NCBI GenBank assembly: GCA_017547205.1
Contig: JAFYQH010000002.1
Coordinates: 1 to 48,195 of the forward strand
Direction of reading: 5' to 3'
Length of the DNA stretch: 48,195 nt
Origin: Bacteroidaceae bacterium
GTDB taxonomy: Bacteria; Bacteroidota; Bacteroidia; Bacteroidales; Bacteroidaceae
A model generated the notes under the pieces. That model saw nothing but the letters and a program-made list of their open reading frames with translations. It did no database searches and had not been told where the DNA came from. Each line of letters starts with the position of its first letter. Position 1 is the first letter of the stretch. A program made the translations under genes and the position numbers. This document shows, in pieces, positions 1 through 12,441 of the stretch.

Positions 1-1
1 C

Positions 2-144
2 AATAATATAGATGTTGACCCAGCAATGTCATCCCGACAGAGCAAAGCGACGAGGGATCTCTAGCAACAATATACGAGATATCTCACGTTCGTTCGATAT
101 GACATCAACGCGTTTTTAGTATGTGGGTCAACTGCTATATTATT
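2..144. repeat. Family A inverted-repeat element, copy 1 (MITE-like)
   Basis: The outer arms at 2-22 and 124-144 are inverted copies of each other (19 of 21 positions). A second, inner pair begins TGTCAT on each side: one arm starts near 28, and its imperfect inverted partner ends near 104. The element is about 143 bp, has no ORF and can fold into one long hairpin. A second copy of almost the same size lies at 33030-33173. It ends 23 bp before the umuD start codon, so it forms the umuD upstream region. Mobility is inferred from the shared structure only. Confidence 0.72.
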
Positions 145-167
145 ACCTAAATAAATGTTACATACTT

Positions 168-596
168 ATGGACAACCGTATAGACCTGTTCACTCCCGAT
201 GAAGGCTACGGAATGGAACTTCCCATGTCGAACGAACGCGTCACGGCAGGTTTTCCCTCACCTGCCGAGGACTACACATCGCTTAACCTCGACCTCAACA
301 AGGAACTTATCAGGAACCCGGCATCGACATTCTATGCAAGGGTAAGCGGGCTCTCCATGGCTGACGAAGGAATAAATGACGGCGACCTGCTTGTCATAGA
401 CAAGAGTATAGAGCCATATGACGGTTGCCTTGCCGTTTGCTATATCGATGGTGATTTTACACTAAAGAGATTCGAGAAGCACAAGGACTACGGTATGCTT
501 GTGCCAGCCAACAAGGATTTCACACCCATAAAGGTTACATCGGAAAATGACTTCTGCATATGGGGTATCGTAACCTATCTTATAAAGAAAGTATAA
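168..596 (+). CDS. umuD: UmuD-like S24/LexA-family self-cleaving protein
   Basis: This 142-residue protein is the accessory subunit of a translesion polymerase. By family knowledge, RecA-stimulated self-cleavage gives the active UmuD', which binds UmuC. The cleavage site is A27-G28. The nucleophile is Ser63 in GLSMADEG and the general base is Lys100 in FTLKRF; these sit three residues later than the E. coli equivalents, so spacing is conserved. The ATG at 168 was preferred to an in-frame GTG at 123 because the longer form would add 15 residues encoded partly by the repeat arm. The next gene starts three bases after the stop, so the two are cotranscribed. No operator could be recognised. Confidence 0.93.
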   Translation: MDNRIDLFTPDEGYGMELPMSNERVTAGFPSPAEDYTSLNLDLNKELIRNPASTFYARVSGLSMADEGINDGDLLVIDKSIEPYDGCLAVCYIDGDFTLKRFEKHKDYGMLVPANKDFTPIKVTSENDFCIWGIVTYLIKKV

Positions 597-599
597 GAG

Positions 600-1880
600 A
601 TGCACTCCAACCCATTCCCGATGTTCGGACTATGTGACTGCAACAATTTCTTCGTTTCATGCGAAAGAGTCTTTGACCCTTCGCTGAATGGTAGGCCAGT
701 CGTTGTATTAAGCAACAACGACGGTTGCGTTGTGTCCCGGAGCAACGAGGCCAAAGCGTTGGGAATAAAGATGGGGCAACCACTGTACCAGATACGCGAT
801 TTCATAAATAAATACGAAGTAAAGGTATATTCAAGCAACTACCACCTCTACGGCGACATGTCGCAGCGCGTAATGGCAACACTCAAGCAACATGCTCCGG
901 CTATTGAGATATATTCCATTGACGAAGCATTCCTTCTGCTGGAAGGAGACTCAACGGAAAAATTGAAGAGATACGGGGAAGAACTTGCACGCACGGTAAG
1001 GCGCAACACTGGCATACCTGTAAGCATAGGCATGTCACAGACAAAGACACTCGCCAAGATTGCCAGCAAGCTCTGCAAGAAATACCCCAAGCTCAACAGT
1101 GCCTGCCTCATGTACAAGGAAGAGGACATTACAAAGGTCCTGGACAAGTTTGCCATAGGCGATGTATGGGGAATAGGTCGCAGACATGGCAAGATGCTTG
1201 CCGAATGTGGTATACATACTGCTGCACAGTTTACGGCACTGAGCGAAACATGGGTACAGAACAGGATGGGGATAACCGGTGTACGCACCTGGCTTGAACT
1301 GAAAGGCACTCCCTGCATTGAGTTCAGCCACGAAGACTCCGACAAGCAGTCAATAACCGTTTCGCGCTCATTCTCGAAAGAGCTTTACGAGTTTGAGGAG
1401 GTAAAGGAGACCGTCACTACATTCGCAAGCATAGTCGCCGAGAAACTGCGCAGACAACATAGCGTCGCACAGGAACTGCAGGTATATATAATAACCAACC
1501 GTCACCGCAATGATAAGCCGCAATACTACGAATGCGGACAGATACTGTTTCCCACTGCCACAGACAGCACACTGGAGATTGTAAAGGCAGCAACAGCAGA
1601 GCTAAAGAGAATTTTCCGCAAGGGGTATGGGTACAAGAAAAGCGGAGTAAGAGTAGGCCGCATATCCCCGGCAAACACCGTACAGGCAACACTGTTTGAT
1701 ACTATTGACCGCCCAAAGCATAAAAGGTTGATGGAAACCATCGACCGCATAAATGCAGGGATGGGACGGGAAAGCATAAGGCTTGTAACGCAGGGAACCA
1801 TTACAGACCATACGAACCGCGAACACCTGTCACCACAATACACAACAAAATGGGACGAGATACTGGTAGTGAAGGTCTGA
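600..1880 (+). CDS. umuC: UmuC-like Y-family DNA polymerase (Pol V catalytic subunit)
   Basis: The 426-residue protein is an error-prone polymerase that copies damaged DNA together with cleaved UmuD. The N-terminal palm carries [10 protein letters not shown] (residues 9-18), and the second metal-binding site is YSIDEAF with Asp108 and Glu109. The segment [19 protein letters not shown] is the typical Y-family finger/palm boundary, and a helix-hairpin-helix region with [10 protein letters not shown] follows. The C-terminus contains [15 protein letters not shown], characteristic of the DUF4113 tail of UmuC proteins. Length is normal for the family and no break is seen. It lies directly behind umuD as one operon. 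Confidence 0.95.
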   Translation: MHSNPFPMFGLCDCNNFFVSCERVFDPSLNGRPVVVLSNNDGCVVSRSNEAKALGIKMGQPLYQIRDFINKYEVKVYSSNYHLYGDMSQRVMATLKQHAPAIEIYSIDEAFLLLEGDSTEKLKRYGEELARTVRRNTGIPVSIGMSQTKTLAKIASKLCKKYPKLNSACLMYKEEDITKVLDKFAIGDVWGIGRRHGKMLAECGIHTAAQFTALSETWVQNRMGITGVRTWLELKGTPCIEFSHEDSDKQSITVSRSFSKELYEFEEVKETVTTFASIVAEKLRRQHSVAQELQVYIITNRHRNDKPQYYECGQILFPTATDSTLEIVKAATAELKRIFRKGYGYKKSGVRVGRISPANTVQATLFDTIDRPKHKRLMETIDRINAGMGRESIRLVTQGTITDHTNREHLSPQYTTKWDEILVVKV

Positions 1881-1969
1881 GACTGCGGCCATAAGGTAGA
1901 CGGAAGGTGCCATTTCTAAAAAAATCCTATTTTTACGACTAGCAGCATTAATATATTAATATATTAATT

Positions 1970-1977
1970 TATCTTTG
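1970..1977 (+). promoter_or_regulatory. Probable -7 element of the beta-galactosidase gene
   Basis: TATCTTTG matches the Bacteroidetes -7 consensus TAnnTTTG and lies 62 bp before the chosen ATG. No clear TTTG was found at -33. The 159-bp gap between umuC and this gene is otherwise AT-rich without a strong hairpin. Confidence 0.55.
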
Positions 1978-1982
1978 TATAA

Positions 1983-6065
<4,083 letters not shown>

Positions 6066-6078
6066 CCAGGAGATTAAC

Positions 6079-6121
6079 CATACGAGAATGGAGCGGCCGA
6101 CAGCTGCTCCATTCTCGTATG
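6079..6121 (+). terminator. Hairpin behind the beta-galactosidase gene
   Basis: A perfect 16-bp stem (6079-6094 with 6106-6121) closes an 11-base loop, 13 bases after the stop codon. There is no T-tract, so it may end or protect the transcript without being a classic intrinsic terminator. Confidence 0.6.
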
Positions 6122-6342
6122 CAAGCTATACGTTTCTGATGGCCTGCACCTACCGAGAAGAGAAAAGGATGCCACCAAAAGTAAACCTCCACTTCGAAAA
6201 CATTTAGTTACAAGTGCACTGCTAGACACATATACCCCGCCCATGGCTTAAATCATAGCGCAGTACACACCCAACCAAAAGGCATAGACAACAACTATGC
6301 GCTGACCAGACTGGAAGGTTCTGCCAAAACGCCTGCAAAAAT

Positions 6343-6390
6343 ACAAACAAGTAACGCGGCCCTGGATTAGGGGCCGCGTTACTTGTTTGT
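6343..6390 (-). terminator. Terminator of the malQ-FNT operon
   Basis: A perfect 20-bp GC-rich stem (6343-6362 with 6371-6390) has an 8-base loop. Read on the minus strand it is followed by a T-rich run, which suits the operon ending at 6408. On the plus strand the trailing sequence is also T/G-rich, so it may act in both directions. Confidence 0.8.
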
Positions 6391-6407
6391 GTATACAGCA
6401 AAAAGCA

Positions 6408-7028
6408 CTATGCTTTAGGCGCAACAAAGCGATAGAAATTACATCCTATGAAATTACCCACAACCAGACAAGGATACAGCACTGCAACATCCGTAATGTG
6501 CTCCAAAGTATATGCTGTAGGTACTGTCATATAGTAGAATGCATCGGCAAGACAGTGCGGGAAACCGCAATTGATGAAAAGCGGCACACCGAAAAGCAGA
6601 ACCAGCGGCTTGCCTTCGCGCGCAAAGGTAACGACGGTGGTCATGATGAAACCACATCCTATTGCAAGCAGACCTGCACGTAACGGCCCTATGGCAAGGC
6701 GTGATTCCAGTATCTTCTGCGCCGATGCACCCAAATCCAGAGGCGACATACGAGTCAGCAACGAAACCAGCAGACAACCTACGATATTGGCCAAAAGAAT
6801 AACTAGAAGCTCACCTATCGCCTTCATCCATCGGGAACGTCCGTCATCATAACGGAGTTGGACAAAACCGGCAGTACCAGTATAAAGCTTCAACTTATAG
6901 TTTACGACAGTCAAAAGACCGAAGGAGAACAACACTCCTCCTATTATGTTGGGAAAGGCCAGATAGCCCCAACCGGCAATGGCAACCGCCACGCCTGACA
7001 GAATTGCTGAACGGAATGTATTTTGCAT
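6408..7028 (-). CDS. Small formate/nitrite transporter (FNT) family membrane protein
   Basis: The 206-residue protein is a run of hydrophobic helices ending in two FNT-like signatures: FINCGFPHCLADAFYYM, which resembles the conserved GFEHS-AN-F motif with the central channel histidine, and VVGNFIGCNFYRF, which resembles the last-helix LGN-GG motif. Family members form pentameric channels for formate, nitrite or related small anions. It is shorter than FocA (about 280 residues). The start ATG lies 30 bases behind the glucanotransferase stop, so both are probably one transcript. Formate export would fit a fermentative cell that also has NifJ, but the anion is not evident from sequence. Confidence 0.72.
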   Translation of the reverse strand: MQNTFRSAILSGVAVAIAGWGYLAFPNIIGGVLFSFGLLTVVNYKLKLYTGTAGFVQLRYDDGRSRWMKAIGELLVILLANIVGCLLVSLLTRMSPLDLGASAQKILESRLAIGPLRAGLLAIGCGFIMTTVVTFAREGKPLVLLFGVPLFINCGFPHCLADAFYYMTVPTAYTLEHITDVAVLYPCLVVGNFIGCNFYRFVAPKA

Positions 7029-7058
7029 AATTCAAATATTTGTTCGTTAGAATATCAA

Positions 7059-9746
7059 TCAGCCCAAGCGGCCCGAATCCGCGACCATACCGCGTATCGT
7101 ATCGTTCAGGGCACGTTCTTCCATAAGCTGTTCAAGCGGTATATGCATGCGGTAACACCACTGGTGGTCGCGATTGGAAGGCACGTTTATACGCTCATCA
7201 TCGGGATTGCCACGACGAAGACGTTCATCCATCGCCATCCAATCCTGCCATGCAAAGAGCGCAAATGCCGATGGCGACTGCAGGTGTTGTACAAGAATTG
7301 CGCGTGCCACCCTACCGTCCATTTCGACAGGAGCCTTACCCTCAAAGCCCAGGACATTATTGTAGAACTGTTGTGACAGAGCCTCATCCTCGCGCCACCA
7401 GCCACGCAGCGTACTCATATCATGCGTAGAGGGGGTGGCAACAGAAAGATAAGGATACTCCCAAGTGCGGGCGAATGTCTCACCGTATAGTTTAGGCATG
7501 CGCTGTATTTCGAGAGATAGAATCTGTAGATTCTTCATTACCCATGGCACGCATGCAGGTATCATTCCAAGATCCTCACCACAAGCAGTCATGGTTGTCG
7601 ACGCAAGAAGAGGCGCAATCTTGCGCATGCCCTCATGGTACCAGAACATCGTATGACGGTTATAATAATAGTCCTCATAAATGTGGTCATAAGCGATGCG
7701 GTCACCGAACGCAAGCTGTGCATAGGCTCCCGTATCGCAACCGAGAATACGTGGAACGAATTTACCCTCTTCGTGCAGGTCTCGCATGAAAAGCACATCC
7801 CCATACAGGCGCAGAAGAGCCTCCTTCATGGCAGCCGGCAACTTCGGAGCGCGTTCATAAATATAATATGCAAGAAGGTTCGCATTCTCCATTTCGGGCT
7901 TGAAGCGGAATGTTCCGTCCTGCAACTGATCGAGGAAAGCCTCTATAACCCGCTTTACCTTGCGCGGGAAAAGTTTCTTCAACAAAGCCTCATCTATGTA
8001 CGGCTTTGTATGCAGTTCCTCGTCGAACCCGAAACCCGCAGCCTCCAATTCGGCACGGGCAAGAGGCTTGTTCGGCGAAAAGCTGCCCGCAAGACCGCTC
8101 TTCGCAGTACGCGGTATCTCCCAAATACGAAAGAAACCGAGTACATGGTCTATGCGGTAGGCATCAAAGAAGCGCGACATGTACTGAAGTCGACGGCGCC
8201 ACCATGAATAGCCGTCCGCATCCATAACCTGCCAGTTGTATGTAGGGAACCCCCAGTTCTGCCCATCGGCCGAGAACATATCGGGGGGAGCACCGGCCGA
8301 AACCGAAAGGTTAAATTGGCTGCGGTCGCACCACACGTCCACGCCATTAGGGGCAACACCTATGGGAATATCACCTTTTAGTGCGATTCCTTTACCGTTA
8401 GCATAAGCATGAGCCTCACTCAACTGGGTAAACAGTATATACTGCACGAACGAGTAGAATTCTATTTCACGTGCTGCATCGGGGTATTCGGCCGAAACCC
8501 TGTCCCATGTGGCACTGTCATAATAGGGATAATCCTTCCATTCCCACATGTTGCTGTGCAGCCTGGTTGAAAGGAAGCGGTAGATACAATAAGGCTGCAG
8601 CCATTGCGCCTGCTCCCTTGCAAACGAGATGTAGCCGTCACTGCCGAGAATATCGGACGAAACCTCGTCGAACAACTCACGCAGATATTTTATCTTGAGC
8701 CTGTATACCGCTGCATAGTTGACGGTAGGCAACGCGTTCAGAGCCTCGCGCTCCTTCTGATAGTAAGCATTGCGCTTTGCGCTTGTGAGAACGGGAAGCG
8801 TGGACATATCGGTATATACAGGATTCAAAGCAAATACCGATACACAATTATAAGGATAGGAATCCTCGTTGCCGCCACACACCGTGGTATCGTTCAACGG
8901 AAGGAGCTGTAGGATGTTCTGCCCGGTAGCTGCAAGCCAGTCGGCCATGAGTTTTATATCACCGAAATCACCGATTCCCCACCCATGCGCCGAGCGCATT
9001 GAGAACAAAGGTATAACGGTTCCTGCCACACGCAGCGACGGTGCATCAAAGCGCAGTTCGCCGAGTTGGTAGAAATAGTTGGTCGCAGCCTCGAAATCAG
9101 GTAGCATGATATGGCGGTTCTCGCCCTGCTCCCAACGTACAGCCCCATCCTCACCGACAGCTATGAATTTGTAGTGAAGACTCCCGCTCCAGAGATTGGC
9201 AACATCAAAGGTAACGCTCCACCTGTTAGGTACACGCTGCTGCATTGGCAAGGCCTTGGACGGATCCCAGTTTCCGAGAACAGCCGCATCACCTGCAAGG
9301 TGCAGCCTTTCACCCTTTGCCAACCCGGTGACATAGAGTGAAAATGTCACACTGCGGTTATACCAGTTGATACTCGGCTCGTCGAGAGAAAGACCGCGCT
9401 TGTCAAAGAAACGGAACAGGTTGGTCTGCTCATAGTAACCGGTTGGAGAGTTGAGCCACATGTCATAGACAATATAGTTGTCATTGACGCAGTTGAAACG
9501 CAGACGGTGAGGCGTATCGTCCCACTCACGACAAGTACTCCTTCCGTCAGTGAGCAGTTCGTAACCATACTGTATGTGGTCGTAATCCTCACTTACTTCC
9601 ATCGAACCCTGCCACCATCCGCGCTGCACCTCACGCAAAGAGAGCACGCCATTGGTAATGTTCCCGTTATCCTCTAGGACATAGCGTATATACATCACAC
9701 TGCTGTCGTCTACGTTATATCTTATATTGAATTCAATGAATTTCAT
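7059..9746 (-). CDS. malQ: 4-alpha-glucanotransferase (GH77) with two N-terminal CBM20-like domains
   Basis: This 895-residue cytoplasmic enzyme moves alpha-1,4-glucan chains between acceptors in maltodextrin and glycogen metabolism. Two starch-binding modules lead: one at about 1-110 and one at about 125-240 (LAGDAAVLGNWDPSKALPM is typical CBM20). The catalytic barrel follows, with GWGIGDFGDIK, the nucleophile Asp533 in YRIDHVLGFF, the acid/base Glu724 in CGEDLGMIP and Asp776 in STHDMSTLRG. No signal peptide is present. The extra CBM20 pair and this length are normal for Bacteroidetes and plant DPE2-like enzymes. It is the first gene of a minus-strand pair with the FNT protein. Confidence 0.95.
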   Translation of the reverse strand: MKFIEFNIRYNVDDSSVMYIRYVLEDNGNITNGVLSLREVQRGWWQGSMEVSEDYDHIQYGYELLTDGRSTCREWDDTPHRLRFNCVNDNYIVYDMWLNSPTGYYEQTNLFRFFDKRGLSLDEPSINWYNRSVTFSLYVTGLAKGERLHLAGDAAVLGNWDPSKALPMQQRVPNRWSVTFDVANLWSGSLHYKFIAVGEDGAVRWEQGENRHIMLPDFEAATNYFYQLGELRFDAPSLRVAGTVIPLFSMRSAHGWGIGDFGDIKLMADWLAATGQNILQLLPLNDTTVCGGNEDSYPYNCVSVFALNPVYTDMSTLPVLTSAKRNAYYQKEREALNALPTVNYAAVYRLKIKYLRELFDEVSSDILGSDGYISFAREQAQWLQPYCIYRFLSTRLHSNMWEWKDYPYYDSATWDRVSAEYPDAAREIEFYSFVQYILFTQLSEAHAYANGKGIALKGDIPIGVAPNGVDVWCDRSQFNLSVSAGAPPDMFSADGQNWGFPTYNWQVMDADGYSWWRRRLQYMSRFFDAYRIDHVLGFFRIWEIPRTAKSGLAGSFSPNKPLARAELEAAGFGFDEELHTKPYIDEALLKKLFPRKVKRVIEAFLDQLQDGTFRFKPEMENANLLAYYIYERAPKLPAAMKEALLRLYGDVLFMRDLHEEGKFVPRILGCDTGAYAQLAFGDRIAYDHIYEDYYYNRHTMFWYHEGMRKIAPLLASTTMTACGEDLGMIPACVPWVMKNLQILSLEIQRMPKLYGETFARTWEYPYLSVATPSTHDMSTLRGWWREDEALSQQFYNNVLGFEGKAPVEMDGRVARAILVQHLQSPSAFALFAWQDWMAMDERLRRGNPDDERINVPSNRDHQWCYRMHIPLEQLMEERALNDTIRGMVADSGRLG

Positions 9747-9788
9747 TGTTGCCTGTTTTTAGGACTGCATATTCTTTTATAAACCTTG

Positions 9789-9796
9789 CGAAAATA
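9789..9796 (-). promoter_or_regulatory. Possible -7 element for malQ
   Basis: On the minus strand this reads TATTTTCG, a one-base variant of TAnnTTTG, about 43 bases before the malQ ATG. No clear -33 match was seen. Confidence 0.35.
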
Positions 9797-9962
9797 CAAA
9801 AAAATACGTGTCGCACAACATCTCGCGGCAACATTTTCGGGCACAAACCAGAAATGGACAAAAAGCATAATGACCGTAAAGGCTTTTGCAACATTCAAAA
9901 ACAGCTGCCATTTCATTTTTTTACTTTTTTATAGAATAAAACTCCAAATAGGAGTGTATACC

Positions 9963-9993
9963 TTTGTGTTTAGCTCAAAATGAACTAAATTTG
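9963..9993 (+). promoter_or_regulatory. Bacteroidetes-type promoter of the amidase-MCE operon
   Basis: TTTG at 9963-9966 and TAAATTTG at 9986-9993 are separated by 19 bases, an exact match to the -33/-7 arrangement of the phylum's primary sigma factor. Transcription should begin near 10000. That leaves only about 8 bases before the ATG at 10008, which favours the ATG at 10029 as the start. The rest of 9747-9962 shows no gene. Confidence 0.78.
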
Positions 9994-10028
9994 CGCTTGA
10001 ATGCCTAATGGCAGAACACCCAGAACAG

Positions 10029-11159
10029 ATGAACTACAGACTGCTTCTAATAAGAATCCCGTTGCTCATGCTACTGCTTTTTGCAGCGGCACACACTGCT
10101 ATTGCCCAGAACGGCAAGAAAGCATTCACGGTTGTTATTGACCCCGGACATGGCGGTGTCGACCCGGGAGCATTGGGAAAGGAATCAAAGGAGAAGAACA
10201 TAAACATGAGCGTGTCAAGGCTACTTGCCGACATGATAAAGGATAAATACCCCGAGGTAAAGGTCATTTTCACACGCACGAAAGATGTAAAGATACCGCT
10301 TGCAAGACGTGCCGACATTGCCAACAACGCCAATGCCGACCTGTTCATATCCATTCACTCGAATGCAAGCAAATCGAGGAGCGCGAACGGCTGCGAGACA
10401 TTTACGTTAGGTGCCGGCAGCAGTGCCGAAGCAAAGAAGGCCGCGATGTACGAGAACGAAGTAATCCTCTCCGAGGAGAACTTCGAGGAACTTTACAAGG
10501 GATTCGACCCCCGCTCAAGCGAGAGCTATATAATATTCGAGCTGATCAGGAGCCACGACATGGAGTTGAGCGCAGACCTCGCACAAATGGTACAGAAAGG
10601 CATGGTCAAGCATGGCAAACTGGCCAACAGGGGCGTTTCGTCGGCAGGATTCCTGGTTCTCCACAGAACTGTCATGCCAAGCATTCTTGTAGAGCTCGGT
10701 TTCATAACCAACAGCAATGATGAGGACGTGATTGCATCCAAGGAAGGACAGAAGAAACTCGCAAGGGGCATATTCGAAGGGTTCTCAAACTTTTACAGCA
10801 CATATCACAACGGTGCAAAATTGGAGAGCATTTACAGCAATGACGTTGTTATTGAAGAAGAGAGCGCTGCAGCCAAGGCCAAACCGGCCGAAGGCAAGCC
10901 CGTATTCAAGGTACAGATCCTTACATCGGGCAAGAAGCTCACCGGCAACGACAGGAGGCTGAAAGGCGTCAAGGCCGAATACTACAAAGAAAACGGAACC
11001 TACAAATACACTTATGGCGCAAGCGAGGATTATAACATTATTGTCAAGAAAAGGAATGAGATTTCCAAAAAGTTCAAGGAAGCCTTCATTGTCGCGTTCC
11101 TGAACGGCAAGAGGATAAACACTCAAGAAGCCATAAGAATTTTCAAAAACTCAAGATAA
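10029..11159 (+). CDS. N-acetylmuramoyl-L-alanine amidase (Amidase_3) with SPOR-like C-terminus
   Basis: The 376-residue exported enzyme cuts the bond between N-acetylmuramic acid and the stem peptide, a step in septal wall splitting. The chosen start gives the signal peptide MNYRLLLIRIP...AIAQ; an ATG seven codons earlier (10008) is possible but lies very close to the expected transcript start. Zinc-site and catalytic residues are visible: His41 in DPGHGG, His110 in SIHSNA and Glu222 in LVELGF. The C-terminal 80 residues (FKVQILTSGKKL...YTYGASEDY) resemble the SPOR fold that binds denuded glycan at the division site. Its stop overlaps the next start by one base (TAATG). Confidence 0.92.
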   Translation: MNYRLLLIRIPLLMLLLFAAAHTAIAQNGKKAFTVVIDPGHGGVDPGALGKESKEKNINMSVSRLLADMIKDKYPEVKVIFTRTKDVKIPLARRADIANNANADLFISIHSNASKSRSANGCETFTLGAGSSAEAKKAAMYENEVILSEENFEELYKGFDPRSSESYIIFELIRSHDMELSADLAQMVQKGMVKHGKLANRGVSSAGFLVLHRTVMPSILVELGFITNSNDEDVIASKEGQKKLARGIFEGFSNFYSTYHNGAKLESIYSNDVVIEEESAAAKAKPAEGKPVFKVQILTSGKKLTGNDRRLKGVKAEYYKENGTYKYTYGASEDYNIIVKKRNEISKKFKEAFIVAFLNGKRINTQEAIRIFKNSR

Positions 11160-12070
11160 TGGAAAAGAACAAAACTTTCACGAGGGAACTTTGGGTTGGA
11201 CTGTTGGGTATACTGGCACTTCTTGTAATATACCTGCTGATAAACTTCTTTAAAGGAATAAACGTCCTTAACGAAGGAGACAAGTACTATATAAAATTCG
11301 ACAACATCGGCGAGATTGTAAAGACAAGCCCCGTATACCTCAACGGCTACAAGGTGGGCAACGTAAGCAACATAAGTTACGACTTCAGCGCGACAGATGC
11401 CGTCATAGTGGAGATAAGCGTAGACAAGCGCCTGCAGATTACCCAAGGCAGCTATGCCGAGGTAAACAACAAGATGCTTGGCAGCAGCACCATAAGCCTC
11501 ATGCTTAACAAAGACAATAAGAGGATAATTGCAGGAGATACCATTTACGGATACCTCAATGGCGGCGCTATGAAAGAAGCCGGAGAGATGCTGCCAAAGG
11601 TTAACGCAATGATTCCGAAAATCGACTCCATACTAATATCGCTCAACAGCATACTGGGCAACCCTTCGATAAACAGATCTATTGACAATGCGGCACACCT
11701 GTCAAGCGAACTGACAAGAACTACAGCTATGCTCAATTCCATATTGAAGGAGGACATACCAGTTGCCACCGAGAAACTGATAAACCTCGAGAACGACATG
11801 CTCGCTGTATCCTCGCAGCTAAAGGAGATTGATTACAGAAAAATGTTCGCAACTCTGGAAGAGAGCGTCAACAACATGAAGTCTATTACAGAAGCTCTCA
11901 ACAGCGGAGATGGTACGGCCGGACTGCTATTGAAAGACAGCACGCTGTACAACAACCTCAATAACGCCAGCAAGGCGGCAACCGCATTATTGGAAGACCT
12001 CAAGAAGAACCCCAAACGATACGTTCATTTCTCATTGTTCGGCAGAAAAGAGAAGAACCAGGGAAATTGA
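11159..12070 (+). CDS. MCE/MlaD family lipid-transport substrate-binding protein
   Basis: The 303-residue protein has one N-terminal membrane anchor (about residues 10-30). An MCE domain follows at about 37-115, with YYIKFDNIGEIVKTSPVYLNG and VGNVSNI typical of the family. The remainder is helical. MCE proteins form rings in the periplasm that carry phospholipids between membranes. No permease or ATPase partner is beside it, so those must be encoded elsewhere. Translational coupling with the amidase through TAATG suggests a joint envelope role. A terminator-like hairpin follows 100 bases later. Confidence 0.88.
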   Translation: MEKNKTFTRELWVGLLGILALLVIYLLINFFKGINVLNEGDKYYIKFDNIGEIVKTSPVYLNGYKVGNVSNISYDFSATDAVIVEISVDKRLQITQGSYAEVNNKMLGSSTISLMLNKDNKRIIAGDTIYGYLNGGAMKEAGEMLPKVNAMIPKIDSILISLNSILGNPSINRSIDNAAHLSSELTRTTAMLNSILKEDIPVATEKLINLENDMLAVSSQLKEIDYRKMFATLEESVNNMKSITEALNSGDGTAGLLLKDSTLYNNLNNASKAATALLEDLKKNPKRYVHFSLFGRKEKNQGN

Positions 12071-12089
12071 CCATAAGAGACAAAGAGAT

Positions 12090-12151
12090 AAAGAAGCTGA
12101 CTAAAAATAGCTCTTTTTATTCAACTTCTTACAAACGAGGGTGTCCCTTTA
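12090..12151. repeat. Family B repeat, left part of a split and internally deleted copy
   Basis: The 62 bases match 41599-41744 with an 84-base gap. The join falls exactly at a CTAAAAA that occurs twice in the longer copy. The remaining sequence folds as a stem (12092-12107 with 12114-12129, 14 of 16 pairs). Similarity stops after GTGTCCCTTTA and resumes at 13507. Confidence 0.75.
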
Positions 12152-12169
12152 CAAAAAGGGTTGCACTTT

Positions 12170-12198
12170 TTCGGCGGTAAATTATTTTTACCGCCGAA
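12170..12198 (+). terminator. Terminator behind the amidase-MCE operon
   Basis: A perfect 12-bp stem (12170-12181 with 12187-12198) with a 5-base loop is followed by TTTATTTATA. It lies 100 bases after the MCE stop codon, inside the segment that seems inserted in the repeat. Confidence 0.7.
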
Positions 12199-12283
12199 TT
12201 TATTTATACACAAGGTATTATTCTTTTGTATTGTGAAACGACTTTGCTTGTAAAATCGTTTGAACTCTAATTTATTTTTGGCG

Positions 12284-12300
12284 TGTAGTCTTCTATGTAG
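12284..12300 (+). repeat. 17-bp direct repeat, left copy
   Basis: TGTAGTCTTCTATGTAG occurs here and again at 13426-13442, on either side of the MerR-type gene. Within the unit, TGTAG itself is repeated. Confidence 0.8.
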
Positions 12301-12405
12301 TCTAAAATAGGACCCAATACAAGTGCGACATATAATATTGCCTATTTTTAATTTTCTGCTGAAAATATTTCATTTTTCTCTTGACTCGTCCCTAAGGGCA
12401 TATAT

Positions 12406-12413
12406 TAACTTTG
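12406..12413 (+). promoter_or_regulatory. Probable -7 element of the MerR-type gene
   Basis: TAACTTTG matches TAnnTTTG. A weak TTGA lies 21 bases upstream (12381-12384) as a poor -33 match. The start codon follows 28 bases later. Confidence 0.5.
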
Positions 12414-12441
12414 CACTCGCCAGCAAATGAATCGTACGATT

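Larger units (their letters stand above)
6066..6407. other. Intergenic region between convergent genes
   Basis: These 342 bases hold two strong hairpins (6079-6121 and 6343-6390) and no supportable gene. Between the hairpins, 6122-6342, no ORF of coding character, promoter or repeat was recognised. Confidence 0.7.
12071..12441. other. Intergenic region with repeat remnant and hairpin
   Basis: This 371-base gap contains the left part of a family B repeat (12090-12151), a hairpin terminator (12170-12198), one copy of a 17-bp direct repeat (12284-12300) and the regulator's promoter (12406-12413). It is clearly more AT-rich than the flanking operon. No short gene could be supported. Confidence 0.7.
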
